DNA of 64,000 nt from Leidyana gryllorum EB-2025a (lineage: Eukaryota > Apicomplexa). The translations under genes were made by a program, and so were the position numbers. Below the pieces are notes generated by a model. It saw only the letters and a list, made by a program, of their open reading frames with translations, was not told where the DNA came from and made no database searches. Numbering within the stretch: position 1 is the first letter of the stretch; each line of letters opens with the position of its first letter. Of this stretch, positions 33,621-44,178 are shown piece by piece. The stretch spans positions 806,001 through 870,000 of the forward strand of contig JBLWGC010000104.1 in assembly GCA_048772705.1 (NCBI GenBank), given 5' to 3'.

Positions 33621-35117
33621 TCATAGCTCGTCCCATGGTGGGCGATCGACATTGTGGACTGTGCGCATCAGCAGCATGGGTTTAGCCCAGTCAGTGAAAG
33701 GACATCGGGTGTCAAGCGCTGTAAATTTCCTTGGTGCATTTTGTTGCTCGGTGGAACACCTTCGGAGAGCATTAAGAAACAGATTGTCGACTATTCTAGA
33801 ATTTTGACCGAAGCCAGGTTTGAGGAGGAGGTCTGGTCGGTAGAACTGTTGTATGGCCAGGATCTTCGCAACCTGAGTCTCATTCAACCCATCAAAGATT
33901 TTCTGTAGCTCCCCAACAGGATCGGCTTCAAAAGCTTTCGTCGAGATTCTCAGCGTAAACTCCTCCCAAGGCACTTGACATTGGAAAGGCAAGGCATTGT
34001 CGAGATTCTTGTCGATCGTGTTGATGATGATAGCATCTTGCTGGAGTGCTTGATATATGTTGTCTTCGTGTGGGAATTCGCCCCGTGTGATGAGAGCAAA
34101 TTGAGTGCGACCAAAGACGTTGTCTCGGAGCTCCGCTGTGACGTTGCGATTTGTGGTGTCAATCCGGCAAGTTTCGAGGGGTCGGTCGCTCGGTTCACAC
34201 AAGGAATAACCTTCCAGTTCGGGCGCCGCCGGACCCCCAGTGACGACAAACTCCTTCTCACGGCGGAAAAAGCTCTTCAGTTCGTTGAAGGCCTTCCGAC
34301 GAGTGGTATACTTGGGATCAGCTTCGTTTGAGGTGAGGGGATCCACAATACTCAGCTTTGATGGGCGCGAGGCTTTCCATTTGGCCACATCTGGAGGACT
34401 CATCGATGACGACGGTTCATTCGCTGGCTGACGAGTGATCTCGTGTTGGAGTAATTGTGGGCGGAATAGTTGACAATACTGGAGAGTTGGTCGGTAGAAT
34501 CTTTCTATAGATATCATTTGACTCATCATGTAGTCAATCAAGACATCAGGGGGTGTAACACTCTTTCGTATGGGATGCTGATAGCGGTAGTTCTTTTTGA
34601 CGATCATCTCTGTACGATTGAGCAGCCTCTCGTGTACGGCTTCAGTCGAACTGAACATGACGAAGGCATGACCATGACTAGACATCCACAGGTTGTGGTC
34701 AAGTAAGTTTGCGAAAGCCCTGTCAAGGGACTCCCGAGCACCTTCTTGGCATTGTCCATCCAGGACCAAACCAGCAAAAGTAGGGACGAATATGAAGTCA
34801 GCCATATCCATCCGCTGTCGACGCCATGGGTGTGTGAGTAGAGCCTCATGAAATAGATAGTCAGACCGCTCGGTGGCATTACTGCATAGAGCCTCTACAT
34901 TTGCGAGATCCCCGTTCTCGAGAATATGGAATGTGACTTCCTTGCCGTTGTTCAACCAGCTCTTGGGATAGAAGTAGCGGCGTTCCTCATAGGACGAGAA
35001 GCTTGCATAATACTCTGGACTTTGAATCCATCTCTGACTCAAACTCAGCACACCAGGATACATCTCAGCGCCACATGGCCACGCCACTAACCCCCCCAAA
35101 ACGGTCCAACGCCACAT
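33621..35117 (-). CDS. Exostosin-like glycosyltransferase (GT47)
   Basis: Single exon, 498 residues from the first ATG (MWRWTVLGGLVAWPCGA, signal peptide or signal anchor). The body has the exostosin pattern: ADFIFVPTFAGLVL early, and late FALITRGEFPHEDNIYQALQ, DAIIINTID, LPFQCQVPWEEFTLRI. This matches the nucleotide-sugar-binding half of the exostosin domain (GT47), which builds glycans in the Golgi. Potential N-glycosylation sites are present (NATE, NRTE, NVTA). No intron is needed. Its start lies 18 bp from that of the divergent HAT-repeat gene. Confidence 0.8.
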   Translation of the reverse strand: MWRWTVLGGLVAWPCGAEMYPGVLSLSQRWIQSPEYYASFSSYEERRYFYPKSWLNNGKEVTFHILENGDLANVEALCSNATERSDYLFHEALLTHPWRRQRMDMADFIFVPTFAGLVLDGQCQEGARESLDRAFANLLDHNLWMSSHGHAFVMFSSTEAVHERLLNRTEMIVKKNYRYQHPIRKSVTPPDVLIDYMMSQMISIERFYRPTLQYCQLFRPQLLQHEITRQPANEPSSSMSPPDVAKWKASRPSKLSIVDPLTSNEADPKYTTRRKAFNELKSFFRREKEFVVTGGPAAPELEGYSLCEPSDRPLETCRIDTTNRNVTAELRDNVFGRTQFALITRGEFPHEDNIYQALQQDAIIINTIDKNLDNALPFQCQVPWEEFTLRISTKAFEADPVGELQKIFDGLNETQVAKILAIQQFYRPDLLLKPGFGQNSRIVDNLFLNALRRCSTEQQNAPRKFTALDTRCPFTDWAKPMLLMRTVHNVDRPPWDEL

Positions 35118-35135
35118 AGGTGCTGCCAAAAATAA
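35118..35135. promoter_or_regulatory. 18-bp bidirectional start-to-start spacer (GT47 / HAT protein)
   Basis: The space between the two divergent start codons is aggtgctgccaaaaataa. It contains CCAAAAA, the same tract as in other spacers, here in the forward direction. Confidence 0.55.
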
Positions 35136-37847
35136 ATGGGCCCACTTGACGTCTATGCCCACGATGTCTCCTCTCGAATTCTCGATCCTCAAAACGATGA
35201 GGCCAAATTCAAGGCCCTAATATGCGAGTTCCCTCATCACGTACGGTCACACCAAAAGATACACATATAAATAGCCCCTAGGCCACTGCATGGATTGCCT
35301 ATGCACGATATCTCCACCATGTCAAAGGCGACCACCAAGAAGCCCGTCGGATACTTGAAAAGAGTGCCACGGAACTCAGGTCTCTAGGTGTGTTCAGTAA
35401 AGTATATCGTCAAATCAATCACCTCTCACGTCAAAACAGACTTGTGGCTCGCTCTCGTAGAGCTCGAAGTTGAGATTGGAGACTCTCACGTATCGAAGTA
35501 TCGCACGCTCAAAGCAGCTGTCCAGGATGTAAGTCCATCTCTTCTTGTCAATATTCAATGGCAAAGTCACTTGTTGCAATGAGACTGCTTTGAGACGAGA
35601 CTCTTCTTATCAATCGCTACATACTCAGGTTGGATGGGATCCTCGATCACTCCCACTGTGGGACTCATTCTTCGCTCTTTTTGTGATGCTGCACAACTCG
35701 ACTGTCAAGTCTCTGGCCACCCAATCGGCTGAACCGGCAATCACAATGCCAACTTCGGCCACCGCGCCGCTGGGCCACTTGGAGGCTCCTTCGCAAGGCT
35801 CCTCATCAGGAGGGACGTCCGCTGCCAATAGCAACAACCTGGCACAGGACGAGGACCTGTCGCGATTCTTCACAACGGCGGACCAGCTAGACCTCACTAC
35901 TCGGGTTCCCGCGCGTACACTGACAGAAGCTCTGCTGAAACATCCTCTCCGAGACGAGCGAATTATGGACCTCCCCAACACGGAGGTCGAAGGAGATCAA
36001 TTGAAGACATTGAGTTCGAGTGGTGATCTGAACATGAGCGTTTTTTATGCTCACTTGTCTCGCCTTCTGCTCACCCCGTTGGTTGACTTGACATCCACAG
36101 CGGTGAAAAATGCTCTCGGCTCGCTGGAAGAGGGTCGCAGACAGGTGTACGAGCCAGTGGTGAACCATATCATGAAAATAAAGTCCTCTGTACTGGAGAA
36201 CATACCGTCGGAAGCTCTTATCAGTACTTCGAGTCCTTTGCATCCGGAGATGGACGAGCTGTATGCACCTTACTGGCTACAATTGGTGGAGTTTGAGCAA
36301 CAGGACGGGTGGCGGATTAGAGATGTCGACGCTTCTGTGTACGAGGCGCGTGTGGAGTTTATGTACAATTGGGCGTGCAACGTCTGCCATCATGTTCCAG
36401 ATGTGTGGTTCAGTCGCGTGCAATTCGCATTCCGAAGCGGCAACAATGATCGCGGTTTCCATATCCTATCTCACATCGTGGAGAAGGAGATTGTTCACGC
36501 AGGTAATGACTCGAGTTCGCGCTGCTCCTGCCGTCTTCCTCGGGGAGACATGGAGTTGGATCTTTACTTTGGCTTATTGCAATCTCACACTTTCTTGACA
36601 GATGAAATGGCCATCGTGCACGCTGACGCAGTTGCATTGCTGAAGAACAATGTTGGTCAAGCTGTCGACATATTGGCTTCGGCAGTGCGGTACTGTGTTG
36701 ACAAGGGACGGGTTATCGAACCTTCTCTCCTCTACCACTCATTGGTCAGCTGTCTGCGAGCCCACGGCCAAAGGGCTTGGGAGAAGGCCATTCGAGCTAT
36801 GCTGGCAGACCCGAAGGTCAAGGGAGCCGTGACAGATCATCTCTTACTCATGATCATCACGTTGCATCACACTTTGGAGCCGTCGGATGAATTACCGATA
36901 GCGTCCCTCATAGACCAGTCCGCGAAGCTCTTTCCCGACTCCTTGCCGCTCCAGATGTTGAGATCAATGAGGGTGGAGGAGATTCCTCGTTTTGTTGATT
37001 GCCGAAAGTGCTTATACGGAATGAGTGATATGGCCGGGAGAGTGTTGGTGACAGCCGGTGTCACTGAGCTGATAAAAAGGGCTGCGGAAGACAGTTATCA
37101 CTTCAGCTCCTCGACGTGGGTCAAGCGAAATTGTCTTTCCAGTCATCATTCATATGCAGGCGTGACGTCAGGAAATGGTTGTCGATCGCTTCCAGACTGA
37201 ACAGTTCCCTGACGGATGGCAGCAGTACTTCCGTCAATAACGCCAACTCTAACACAATATCGGGGGCGACGGGTGCCCATATCGATCTGGAAGACGAGCG
37301 CTATGTGCTGAAGTGTTTGTTGGTTCCGAATGGTGACAGTAAGTGCAGCATATTGTTGGTGCTTTCGGTGAACGTCTCGCAGAAACTTTTAGACGGTATA
37401 TGGCGATGGCTAAGGATTTGACAAGCCGAGGTTTGAACGCCGTTTTGACTCAGAATCGTTTGAATGAGGTGGCGATCGCTCAAGTTTCAACTAGCGGAGG
37501 CATCAATGATGAGAAGATCCAAGCTATCGCGCGCTCGGGACATCGTATCCAGCAGCTTGTTGAGATCCTGCAGAGCATCGTTCCTGCTAACGAGAGTAAG
37601 TCTGTGACAAAGGGTCGACGATGGGATATGTGGAACTCCAGGCTCGATGATGGATGAAGTAGACGCACCCAAAGAAAAAGCCTTGCTTCTTCGAGACATC
37701 TTGGAACGCACCGCTGACAAAGCTCGAAGTCGTCATCTGATCAGTCCAGTTCGTGTTGATCAGATGAAGACTATTTTGGCAGATCCCCAGACACTCAATG
37801 CTCTCGACAGATGGTTCAGATTCCAGCAAGCAACCAAGTCCTCATAA
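35136..37847 (+). CDS. HAT-repeat RNA-processing protein (Prp39/Rna14-like)
   Basis: Eight exons: 35136..35240, 35282..35387, 35440..35528, 35629..36502, 36602..37115, 37160..37338, 37383..37595, 37642..37847; 761 residues. The N-terminus shows half-a-TPR units: FPHHATAWIAYARYLHH, EARRILEKSATEL, DLWLALVELEVEIG. Later units include YAPYWLQLVEFEQ and VWFSRVQFAF. HAT repeats occur in pre-mRNA splicing and 3'-end factors (Prp39, Prp42, Rna14/CstF77, Utp6). The layout suggests one of these but I cannot choose. A Ser/Thr/Ala-rich insertion follows the first repeats. The 99-nt intron 36503-36601 is stop-free and in frame. The last 6 bp overlap the convergent PDI gene. Confidence 0.75.
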
Positions 37848-39998
37848 TTCCTCCACCAATTTTGGGAGGTCATCGGGCTCATCAACGAGCTTCAATGCTT
37901 GAAGAACTCGATTCATGTCAAATCGGAAAGTAGACTGCAGCAAGAATGATTTGAGGATTGAAGCAGCTCGGCAACGAACACACATACATATACACACACA
38001 CACCGAGGCACACAGCCCGCGTTCAAGAGACTCACGTGTTGATGCACCCATTTGATCAATTCTTCGGGAGTGTGAACGCCTCCCATGTGTTCAGCCGGGC
38101 GGTCCTTTGCCTTGGAGGTATACAACAGCAGTGTTGGGTACGCGCCTACAAAGGGGGGAGGAATTAATGTTGCGGGATACAAAGGAGGGGACGACAGAGA
38201 CATGAGTTAGCTTACGTAGCTGTAAGCCCGCGACCTCGTTGGCTGTAGCGTCAATCTTTGCAAACTTGATTTTCGTGATACCGGCTTTTCGAAATGCTCG
38301 TGCAACCTTCTCGTATACGGGTGCCAGAACACGACAGTGCCCACACCATGGCGCGTAAAAATCGACCAACACATCGTCACTAGTGTTGATCACTTCCTTT
38401 TGGAAGGTGAGTCCGACCAACATCCGTACGGCTCCCGAGTTGCTCTCTTCGGGTAGGGGCGTCTCCGACTTGATGCTCGGTTGCACACGACCGCCCTGCA
38501 CATCTGCAATCCAAGAACGCAGTTTCTCAGCGGCCAAACGGGTACTGGCCGCCGGGTTCTCGGGATCAGCAATAGTAAAGACCATCTTCGTGATCTCGGG
38601 AGGGGCGTAGTACCGCAACTGGGTAAGATGTACAGTTTGAGGGTGGGAACAGACTGAAGACGCTCACTGTTGGTGCATAAATGCCAGTGCCTTGTGGGTT
38701 CTGTGCCACATAAACTAAGGCCGGCGTCTCTTCGACGTGAAGAGTACCTGAGGGGAGTGGGGAGAGACACATCATTTCGATCGCAAGGCGGGGTGCCAAC
38801 TCACTCATTAATCTTCGTTCATGGAATCTATCTAAGCCGCTGACCACTACGGACATGCTGGATTTGAACCGCTTGCCCACATCCCAGAGAACGTCTTCAA
38901 CGTGGAGTAAGAGAGTGTCTCTGGCTTCGAAAGTCTCCTCCTCCACCATGTGTTCTTCCAATGAGGGATTCATATGACGGAAGGCTACCAAGAAAGGTCG
39001 TTGCTCTTCGATCAAGCGGGAGCCAACATCTGCACTCCAACGGCTGATGGTAGGAAACTGATAGGCTTTGATGAATTGTTCCATTGCGTGTGCGTCTTCC
39101 AGTAGATGACTTTGCCGTTCCTGTTCCGGGTATATATGTGCAAGATACTCGAGATGGCTACGATCGTAGGTGAATCGGTCTGGATCATCGCTATAGTGGT
39201 GCGGGTTTAGGAGAACGAGGAACGCTGCATTGAGATTCTTCCGTAAATAGAGAATACGAGTGGTGGAATCAGTCTGAGCTCTTCCTTTTTCGTAAGTGTC
39301 CAAAATATGCTGTGCCATCTTGGCTCCTCGAGCAATACCAAACATCACTTTTGAAGCTCCTTTGGCCACCGAGTCGTAAGCCTTCTGGATTTTCGGCGTG
39401 GGATTGACGAGTAAACAGACAATATCAGAGTGGTGGAGTTTCAGCAGCGCCGTCAGCTGTTCCGGGCTATTGATCTCAACGTTGCTAGTTGTCAGGTCCA
39501 TCAACCATGACATGAGAGGCTGCAATGAATAGGCGAATTCAGCATAAGGTGATTATATCCCCATAACAGGGGGAATTCAAACAGAGTAGTCCACTGCATA
39601 TCTCTCCTGCTCACCTGGAAGCTTTGCTCGCCGTTATAGACAATAGTTGAATTCCCATAGCCTTTGTGCAGCTTGACTGTGGGGAAGCCAGTAATGTCCT
39701 CTTTATCGAGAACGGGTCGGTTCTCTTTGATGCTGAGATCAATACGAGCGAAAACGGGTCGGTCTTCTTGGGCCCCGAGAGGCTGAAAGGTGGTCTCACT
39801 AGCGATTACCACATCTTCGTACACTGGCATGAATGTACGACACCAATAGCACCACGGTACAAAATAGAAGACGACTGCATTCTTGTGACGTTTGATATAG
39901 TCTTCATGATTCTCGGCCGTCAAATTCGTCAATAACTCTTCATGGGCTCGACAGAATATGAGGAGAGTGCTCGTCAGCAATGCCAGTGGCAGCCACAT
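37842..39998 (-). CDS. Protein disulfide isomerase-like protein
   Basis: Six exons (39998-39615, 39519-38805, 38747-38668, 38618-38216, 38145-38036, 37934-37842); 594 residues. The start MWLPLALLTSTLLIFCRA is a clean signal peptide; an ATG at 40055 would add 19 residues but overlaps the divergent gene. The first thioredoxin domain has the unusual site CYWC (50-53) in VVFYFVPWCYWCRTF. A redox-silent middle follows. The last domain has the classic FYAPWCGHC (485-488) and AYPTLLLY. The C-terminus LVEEL could be a variant ER-retention signal. PDIs form and shuffle disulfides in the ER, relevant to the Cys-rich secreted proteins nearby. The 3' end overlaps the HAT gene by 6 bp. Confidence 0.88.
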
Positions 39999-40021
39999 TG
40001 GGTAATTTCTTTTTGGGCTCG
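39999..40021. promoter_or_regulatory. 23-bp bidirectional start-to-start spacer (PDI / PUS1)
   Basis: Between the chosen PDI start (39998) and the PUS1 ATG at 40022. It contains TTTTTGGG, equal to CCCAAAAA on the other strand. The short spacer depends on these starts; both genes have alternative upstream ATGs that would overlap. Confidence 0.4.
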
Positions 40022-42033
40022 ATGACTCGGAGACGTGCAGACGCCAAGAAGCCATCTCGTCCAGGGAAACGCGCGCGAGATTCAGAGACTGATGGCTCAG
40101 ACTTCCCCAAGCGTAAGTATGCCATCGTTCTGGGGTATCTCGGGACCGGATACTACGGAATGCAAAGGTACGCTCTCAACCTCAAACACTGTTCAACAAT
40201 ATCTCCTTTCCCGTTCGAGCAGGCAGATGAATCAAGCGGCTGAGAAAGAGTGTCGTACGATAGAGGGAGAACTGGAGAAGGCTTTGGTGACCGCTGGAGC
40301 TCTGGAGCCGAGCCACGTGACCAATATGGGAAGGCTGCAATGGTCTCGGGTGGGGAGAACTGATAAGGGCGTGCACGCTGCTTGTCAAGTGGTCACTCTC
40401 AAGATGACCCTCGGACCCATCACAGAGGAGCAACAGGCCGCCTTCACGGCCGCCTACGGCTCACCAGAGGATCCCGAGGAGGTTCCTCTGCTGAGTGCTG
40501 ACGGGAAGTCACTGGACACGTCTTCGGCTGGCTTTGAGCTGTTGGATGAAGAGGATTTGGAGATCAAGAAGAAGTGTCTGGAGAACGCCCGCGCAATGCA
40601 ACGTCAGCGTGAGGAGGCCATGAAAGCTAAGCTGCAAGCCCAATTGCCGGACACTTTCCGATTGTTTGACATTGTCAAAGTGATACCGCAATACGATGCT
40701 CGAATGCGGGCAACGAAGCGGCGTTACGAATACATACTGCCCTCATGGATCCTGCGAAGGTTCGAGGTGACGAGTACAGAAGAGAAGTTGCGCAGCTTTT
40801 TCGACCAGTACTGTCCACAGTTCGCGCCTGCAGAGTATGTTGGTATTGAGGAGAAACAACGGGTTCTGAAAGCTTTGAGGGAGAACGAAACCGACGCCAT
40901 TGCGATGGTGACAGACACTTCGCAGAGAGATAGTCTCGGGAGTATCCTGAATCGATGGTACGAGGAAGTGGCGAGTTTCCGTCGGGGATACGCAAGTCTC
41001 AATTTGGAACAGAGAGAAACGGTTTGGAGTGATGCAGGTGAAACGTTCGTCAAGGAAAGCGAGACTTTCGTGCCGCCATATGGTCCCTTCGGCTACGCAA
41101 GTTACAGATTGCCCGCCCAACAAGTTGAGAATACGTTATCCGATAGTGACTTGGAGGAATTCCAAGAGTTGCTCAGTCACTATAAGGGCACTTATCATTG
41201 GTTCAATTTCACGTCACGGATCGCGAGTGACGAGGCAACTGGGAACCGCACCATTGAAAGCATCCAGGTATTGAGCGATAGAACGATTGGCGGCGACTTG
41301 ATATATGTGTTGGTGGCGGAGGCGGCGATCCAGTGTAACATGAATGGCACATCACGTGCAATAATGAATTCTTTGTCTGTTTGCAGGTGGAGCGGGTTAC
41401 ACGTAACGGTCGAGAGCTGATCGTAGTCAGACTAGTCGGTCAGAGCTTTTTGCTCAATCAAATCCGGAAGATGGTCTGTAAGTCCAAATAAGTGTATGCG
41501 GCCTACAAATGAATGTCAGCCCTGGCGGTTGAGGCCTTCTGCGCCGGGATCAAGGGTGTTAACTCGATCGACTGGCTTCTGAAGGAGCCGTTGACCCCGA
41601 AAAAGCACTTGCACTTGGCTCCGGGGGAGGGTCTGTTGCTTGAGAGGGCGTATTTCGACGCGCGTCATGTCGATCAGCGACGACAATATGCAGGATTGAA
41701 TATGGAAGATGAAGGAGTCGGGGGACAGATAGAAGAGTTCAAAACTCAAGTCGTCTATCCATTCATGGGGGAATCTTTCGACTCTAACTCAACGTGAGTC
41801 ATAAGTGCTCGCCTCTTTCTCACAAATCAACGTGTATCATCAGATGGCATCGGTATCTAGCCGATCTCACTTGGCATCCCTTCATGCTGGAGAATTTCCC
41901 CAATCCCAATAAAGGAGACGATAAATATGTAGATGAACGAGAAGCAAATCACCCTCCCGCCAATGCACAACCAGATGATCGTCCAGAGCAGAAGGACAAT
42001 GAGCCTTCTACCAAAACTCGTAGATTAACATGA
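40022..42033 (+). CDS. PUS1: tRNA pseudouridine synthase, PUS1/TruA family
   Basis: Five exons: 40022..40167, 40223..41267, 41387..41477, 41520..41793, 41844..42033; 581 residues. Motifs in order: KYAIVLGYLGTGYYGMQ, then the catalytic loop RVGRTDKGVHA with Asp96, RRYEYILP, YHWFNFTSR, and FLLNQIRKMV. All are TruA/PUS1 hallmarks. Eukaryotic PUS1 modifies several uridines in the anticodon region of tRNAs and in snRNA. The N-terminus is basic, fitting nuclear location. The ATG at 39980 is a possible longer start. The C-terminal tail is acidic and low complexity. Confidence 0.92.
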
Positions 42034-42319
42034 CTTTTGCGAACAAGAGAACATTACAGGGAATATGGGGATAATGAAAAGTCTGGGCACCACCGAACTA
42101 ACATAGAACCGATTGCATCGGGGCATTAATAGCAGTGTTTCGAAATCGGATATCAGGGAGATATGGATGGATCGCAAGGAAGAGGTACAGCCCCGTCGAC
42201 ATGAGGTAGTAAGGTGCTCTCGCTGTACAATGTTGGACTTATGAATGGAGGTGGCGCGGTGCAAGCAGATCCAGCCTCCAAGCGAGGGGACGACATCCTC
42301 CACATACGGTGGCGTCAAT

Positions 42320-42913
42320 TTACTGATTCGCGTAGTGCGCCAACAAATCTTGCAGCAACTTGTTGTGTACTGGCATCCCCAATGATCGATTCACGTGGTT
42401 GTGGACGTCACTCATCCACACGGAGAATACTTCACGATTCCCGTTCTCCGGAATCGGCAACTCAGCAAGGGTGTTCCCAAAATCACTTCGACACTCTGTA
42501 CATGGGTACAATGCAAACGCCGCTTCATACCACGCCGCTAGAGCCAATCCGCCGTCTTCCTCCACATTAGCCGCTGCTGAGTGAAAAACTTGCCATGCAG
42601 CTCGACCGAGCTCCCAACGTAGCGGTGGGTGGACCCTGAAATGTCAACATGTGACACGCAAGTAGACTCATAGACGCACTCAATCAATAACCACTAGAGT
42701 GATTACCCATACATATGACGTTCCACTCAGCAAACAGGCACCAGGCACTCACACCATCATGGTGTCCAACGGTACAGCCACAGCCACAGCACACACGCAC
42801 ACACACGCCAGTAGATACACGACCACACTCATCCATGGCACTTACGTAGAATTGCAAAGGTCTTGAGGGATCCTGTCACGACAATTGAGTCCAAAGCATG
42901 GAGTAGGTTTCAT
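42320..42913 (-). CDS. Erv1/ALR-type FAD-linked sulfhydryl oxidase, short
   Basis: Two exons (42913-42846, 42635-42320) joined across a 210-nt intron; 127 residues. The family pattern is clear: ELGRAAWQVFHSAAA, the redox site YPCTEC (C68, C71), and HNHVNRSLG. Erv1/ALR enzymes reoxidise partner thiols, in the mitochondrial intermembrane space (Mia40 pathway) or ER, and pass electrons to oxygen or cytochrome c through FAD. The N-terminus holds a CX4C (C6, C11) plus C20, possible shuttle cysteines. The usual Cys in the WxCxxHN segment and after LGK are absent (WMSDVHN, LGMPVHN). The intron carries CA/TG-rich sequence. Confidence 0.82.
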
Positions 42914-42942
42914 TTTACTTGTAAAGGAAAAGGGACTACAAA
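42914..42942. promoter_or_regulatory. 29-bp bidirectional start-to-start spacer (Erv1-like / ankyrin protein)
   Basis: Between divergent start codons; A/T-rich with GTAAAGGAAAAGGG in the middle. It has no clear CCAAAAA tract, unlike the 18-bp spacers. Confidence 0.4.
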
Positions 42943-44142
42943 ATGGAGTTGACACTGCCCCTGTCGGTCGGCACTCCGCGCGGGACAGCAGCTGGAGGCG
43001 ATTTGAAGACGCCCCAGGCTCCTGCCCGGGGGCGCCGTCGGTATTGGCTAACGGCCATGTTGAATGATGAGATTGAACTGATTGAAACACTCTTAGATGA
43101 TGAAGATGAGGTGAACGAGGAGATGAAGGCGCAGTGGTTGGTATGGGACTGCCAAGAGATCAACGCGATTGCGAGCTGTGACTTGATCAACGTTCCCCCA
43201 ATCATATTGGCCGCCCGCTGGTGCTCCCCCAAGACAATTCGTCTATTGATTGCCAAAGGGGCATCAATGGGCTACCTCGGACCTCAATCCATGACGGCAC
43301 TACATGCATTAGTATCACAACCCGAATGCTCCTACGCATTCCTGGAGGCTGTCAGAGCCTATGTAACCCCTTTAGCGATGAAACTGGACCGCGTGACTAT
43401 GACCAGACCTCCGTCGTCCGACTCAATGGATCCCTTTTGCATGGGTTTGGGCGGAGCTGAGGCGGAGCCACAGGATGAGGATGCTTGTTCCAGTATGGGG
43501 GAGCGAACTCCGACCGCAGCTCGGCGAGTAAAGGCAATGTCGCCCTTAGCCATTTCGCGTGCCTTTCATCAGCACTCTCTATCGACTCCATCTACACAGG
43601 TATCGTCGAATACTGCTACACTGTCACCCGCCGAGTCGTACATTGCACTGCGACGCAAGGAGATGGCTTTGGTGGCCCAGCTACTCATTTTTTACGGAGG
43701 CTTGGATCCCCGAACTCGAGATGCGACTGATCGTTCGGCGATGGACTACGCCCGTATATTTGGCCACAACGACATTATTGAGGTGTTTGAAGCAACAATG
43801 GCGGCTGAGGCGCGGACAATCTCTGCGCCGATCTTGATGCCCCCAATGGCTCAAAGCTCGTTGCCCGCCTTCCCTGTGTGTTCAACTCCAGCTGCGTACT
43901 CGGCGCGAGCGCTGACCGTGCAGAGTCCCATGAGTATTCTGAATAGTGTTGACTCCTCAATACCGACTGGATGCTCCATCCCGGAAGATTTCACTACTCG
44001 TCATGGGGGCGGTTTGAAGAGAAGAGGACCCCGTCTGGCGAAATTGCCGGACGAAGGCGAAGCATCACCACCTATGGCGAGTCGACGACGTACAGTGACG
44101 CCCCTCGGCTTCAGAACCCCTTTAGCACCGGTAGAAAACTGA
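42943..44142 (+). CDS. Ankyrin-repeat-like protein, 399 aa
   Basis: One open frame. Ankyrin-type helices are visible: YWLTAMLNDEIELIETLLDD, VPPIILAARWCSPKTIRLLIAKGA, MTALHALVSQPECSYAFLEAV and DRSAMDYARIFGHNDIIEVFE. A Ser/Pro-rich insertion separates the third and last. The C-terminus is basic, Pro-rich and probably disordered. Ankyrin repeats mediate protein binding; no partner can be inferred. Confidence 0.75.
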   Translation: MELTLPLSVGTPRGTAAGGDLKTPQAPARGRRRYWLTAMLNDEIELIETLLDDEDEVNEEMKAQWLVWDCQEINAIASCDLINVPPIILAARWCSPKTIRLLIAKGASMGYLGPQSMTALHALVSQPECSYAFLEAVRAYVTPLAMKLDRVTMTRPPSSDSMDPFCMGLGGAEAEPQDEDACSSMGERTPTAARRVKAMSPLAISRAFHQHSLSTPSTQVSSNTATLSPAESYIALRRKEMALVAQLLIFYGGLDPRTRDATDRSAMDYARIFGHNDIIEVFEATMAAEARTISAPILMPPMAQSSLPAFPVCSTPAAYSARALTVQSPMSILNSVDSSIPTGCSIPEDFTTRHGGGLKRRGPRLAKLPDEGEASPPMASRRRTVTPLGFRTPLAPVEN

Positions 44143-44178
44143 GTAGTGAGATGAATAGAACCTCCAAAAAGCGCCGAC

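Noticed and set aside
35118-35192. 25-residue N-terminal extension of the GT47 protein
   Set aside because: It would begin with TTG and overlap the divergent HAT gene; the ATG at 35117 starts a signal-anchor sequence.
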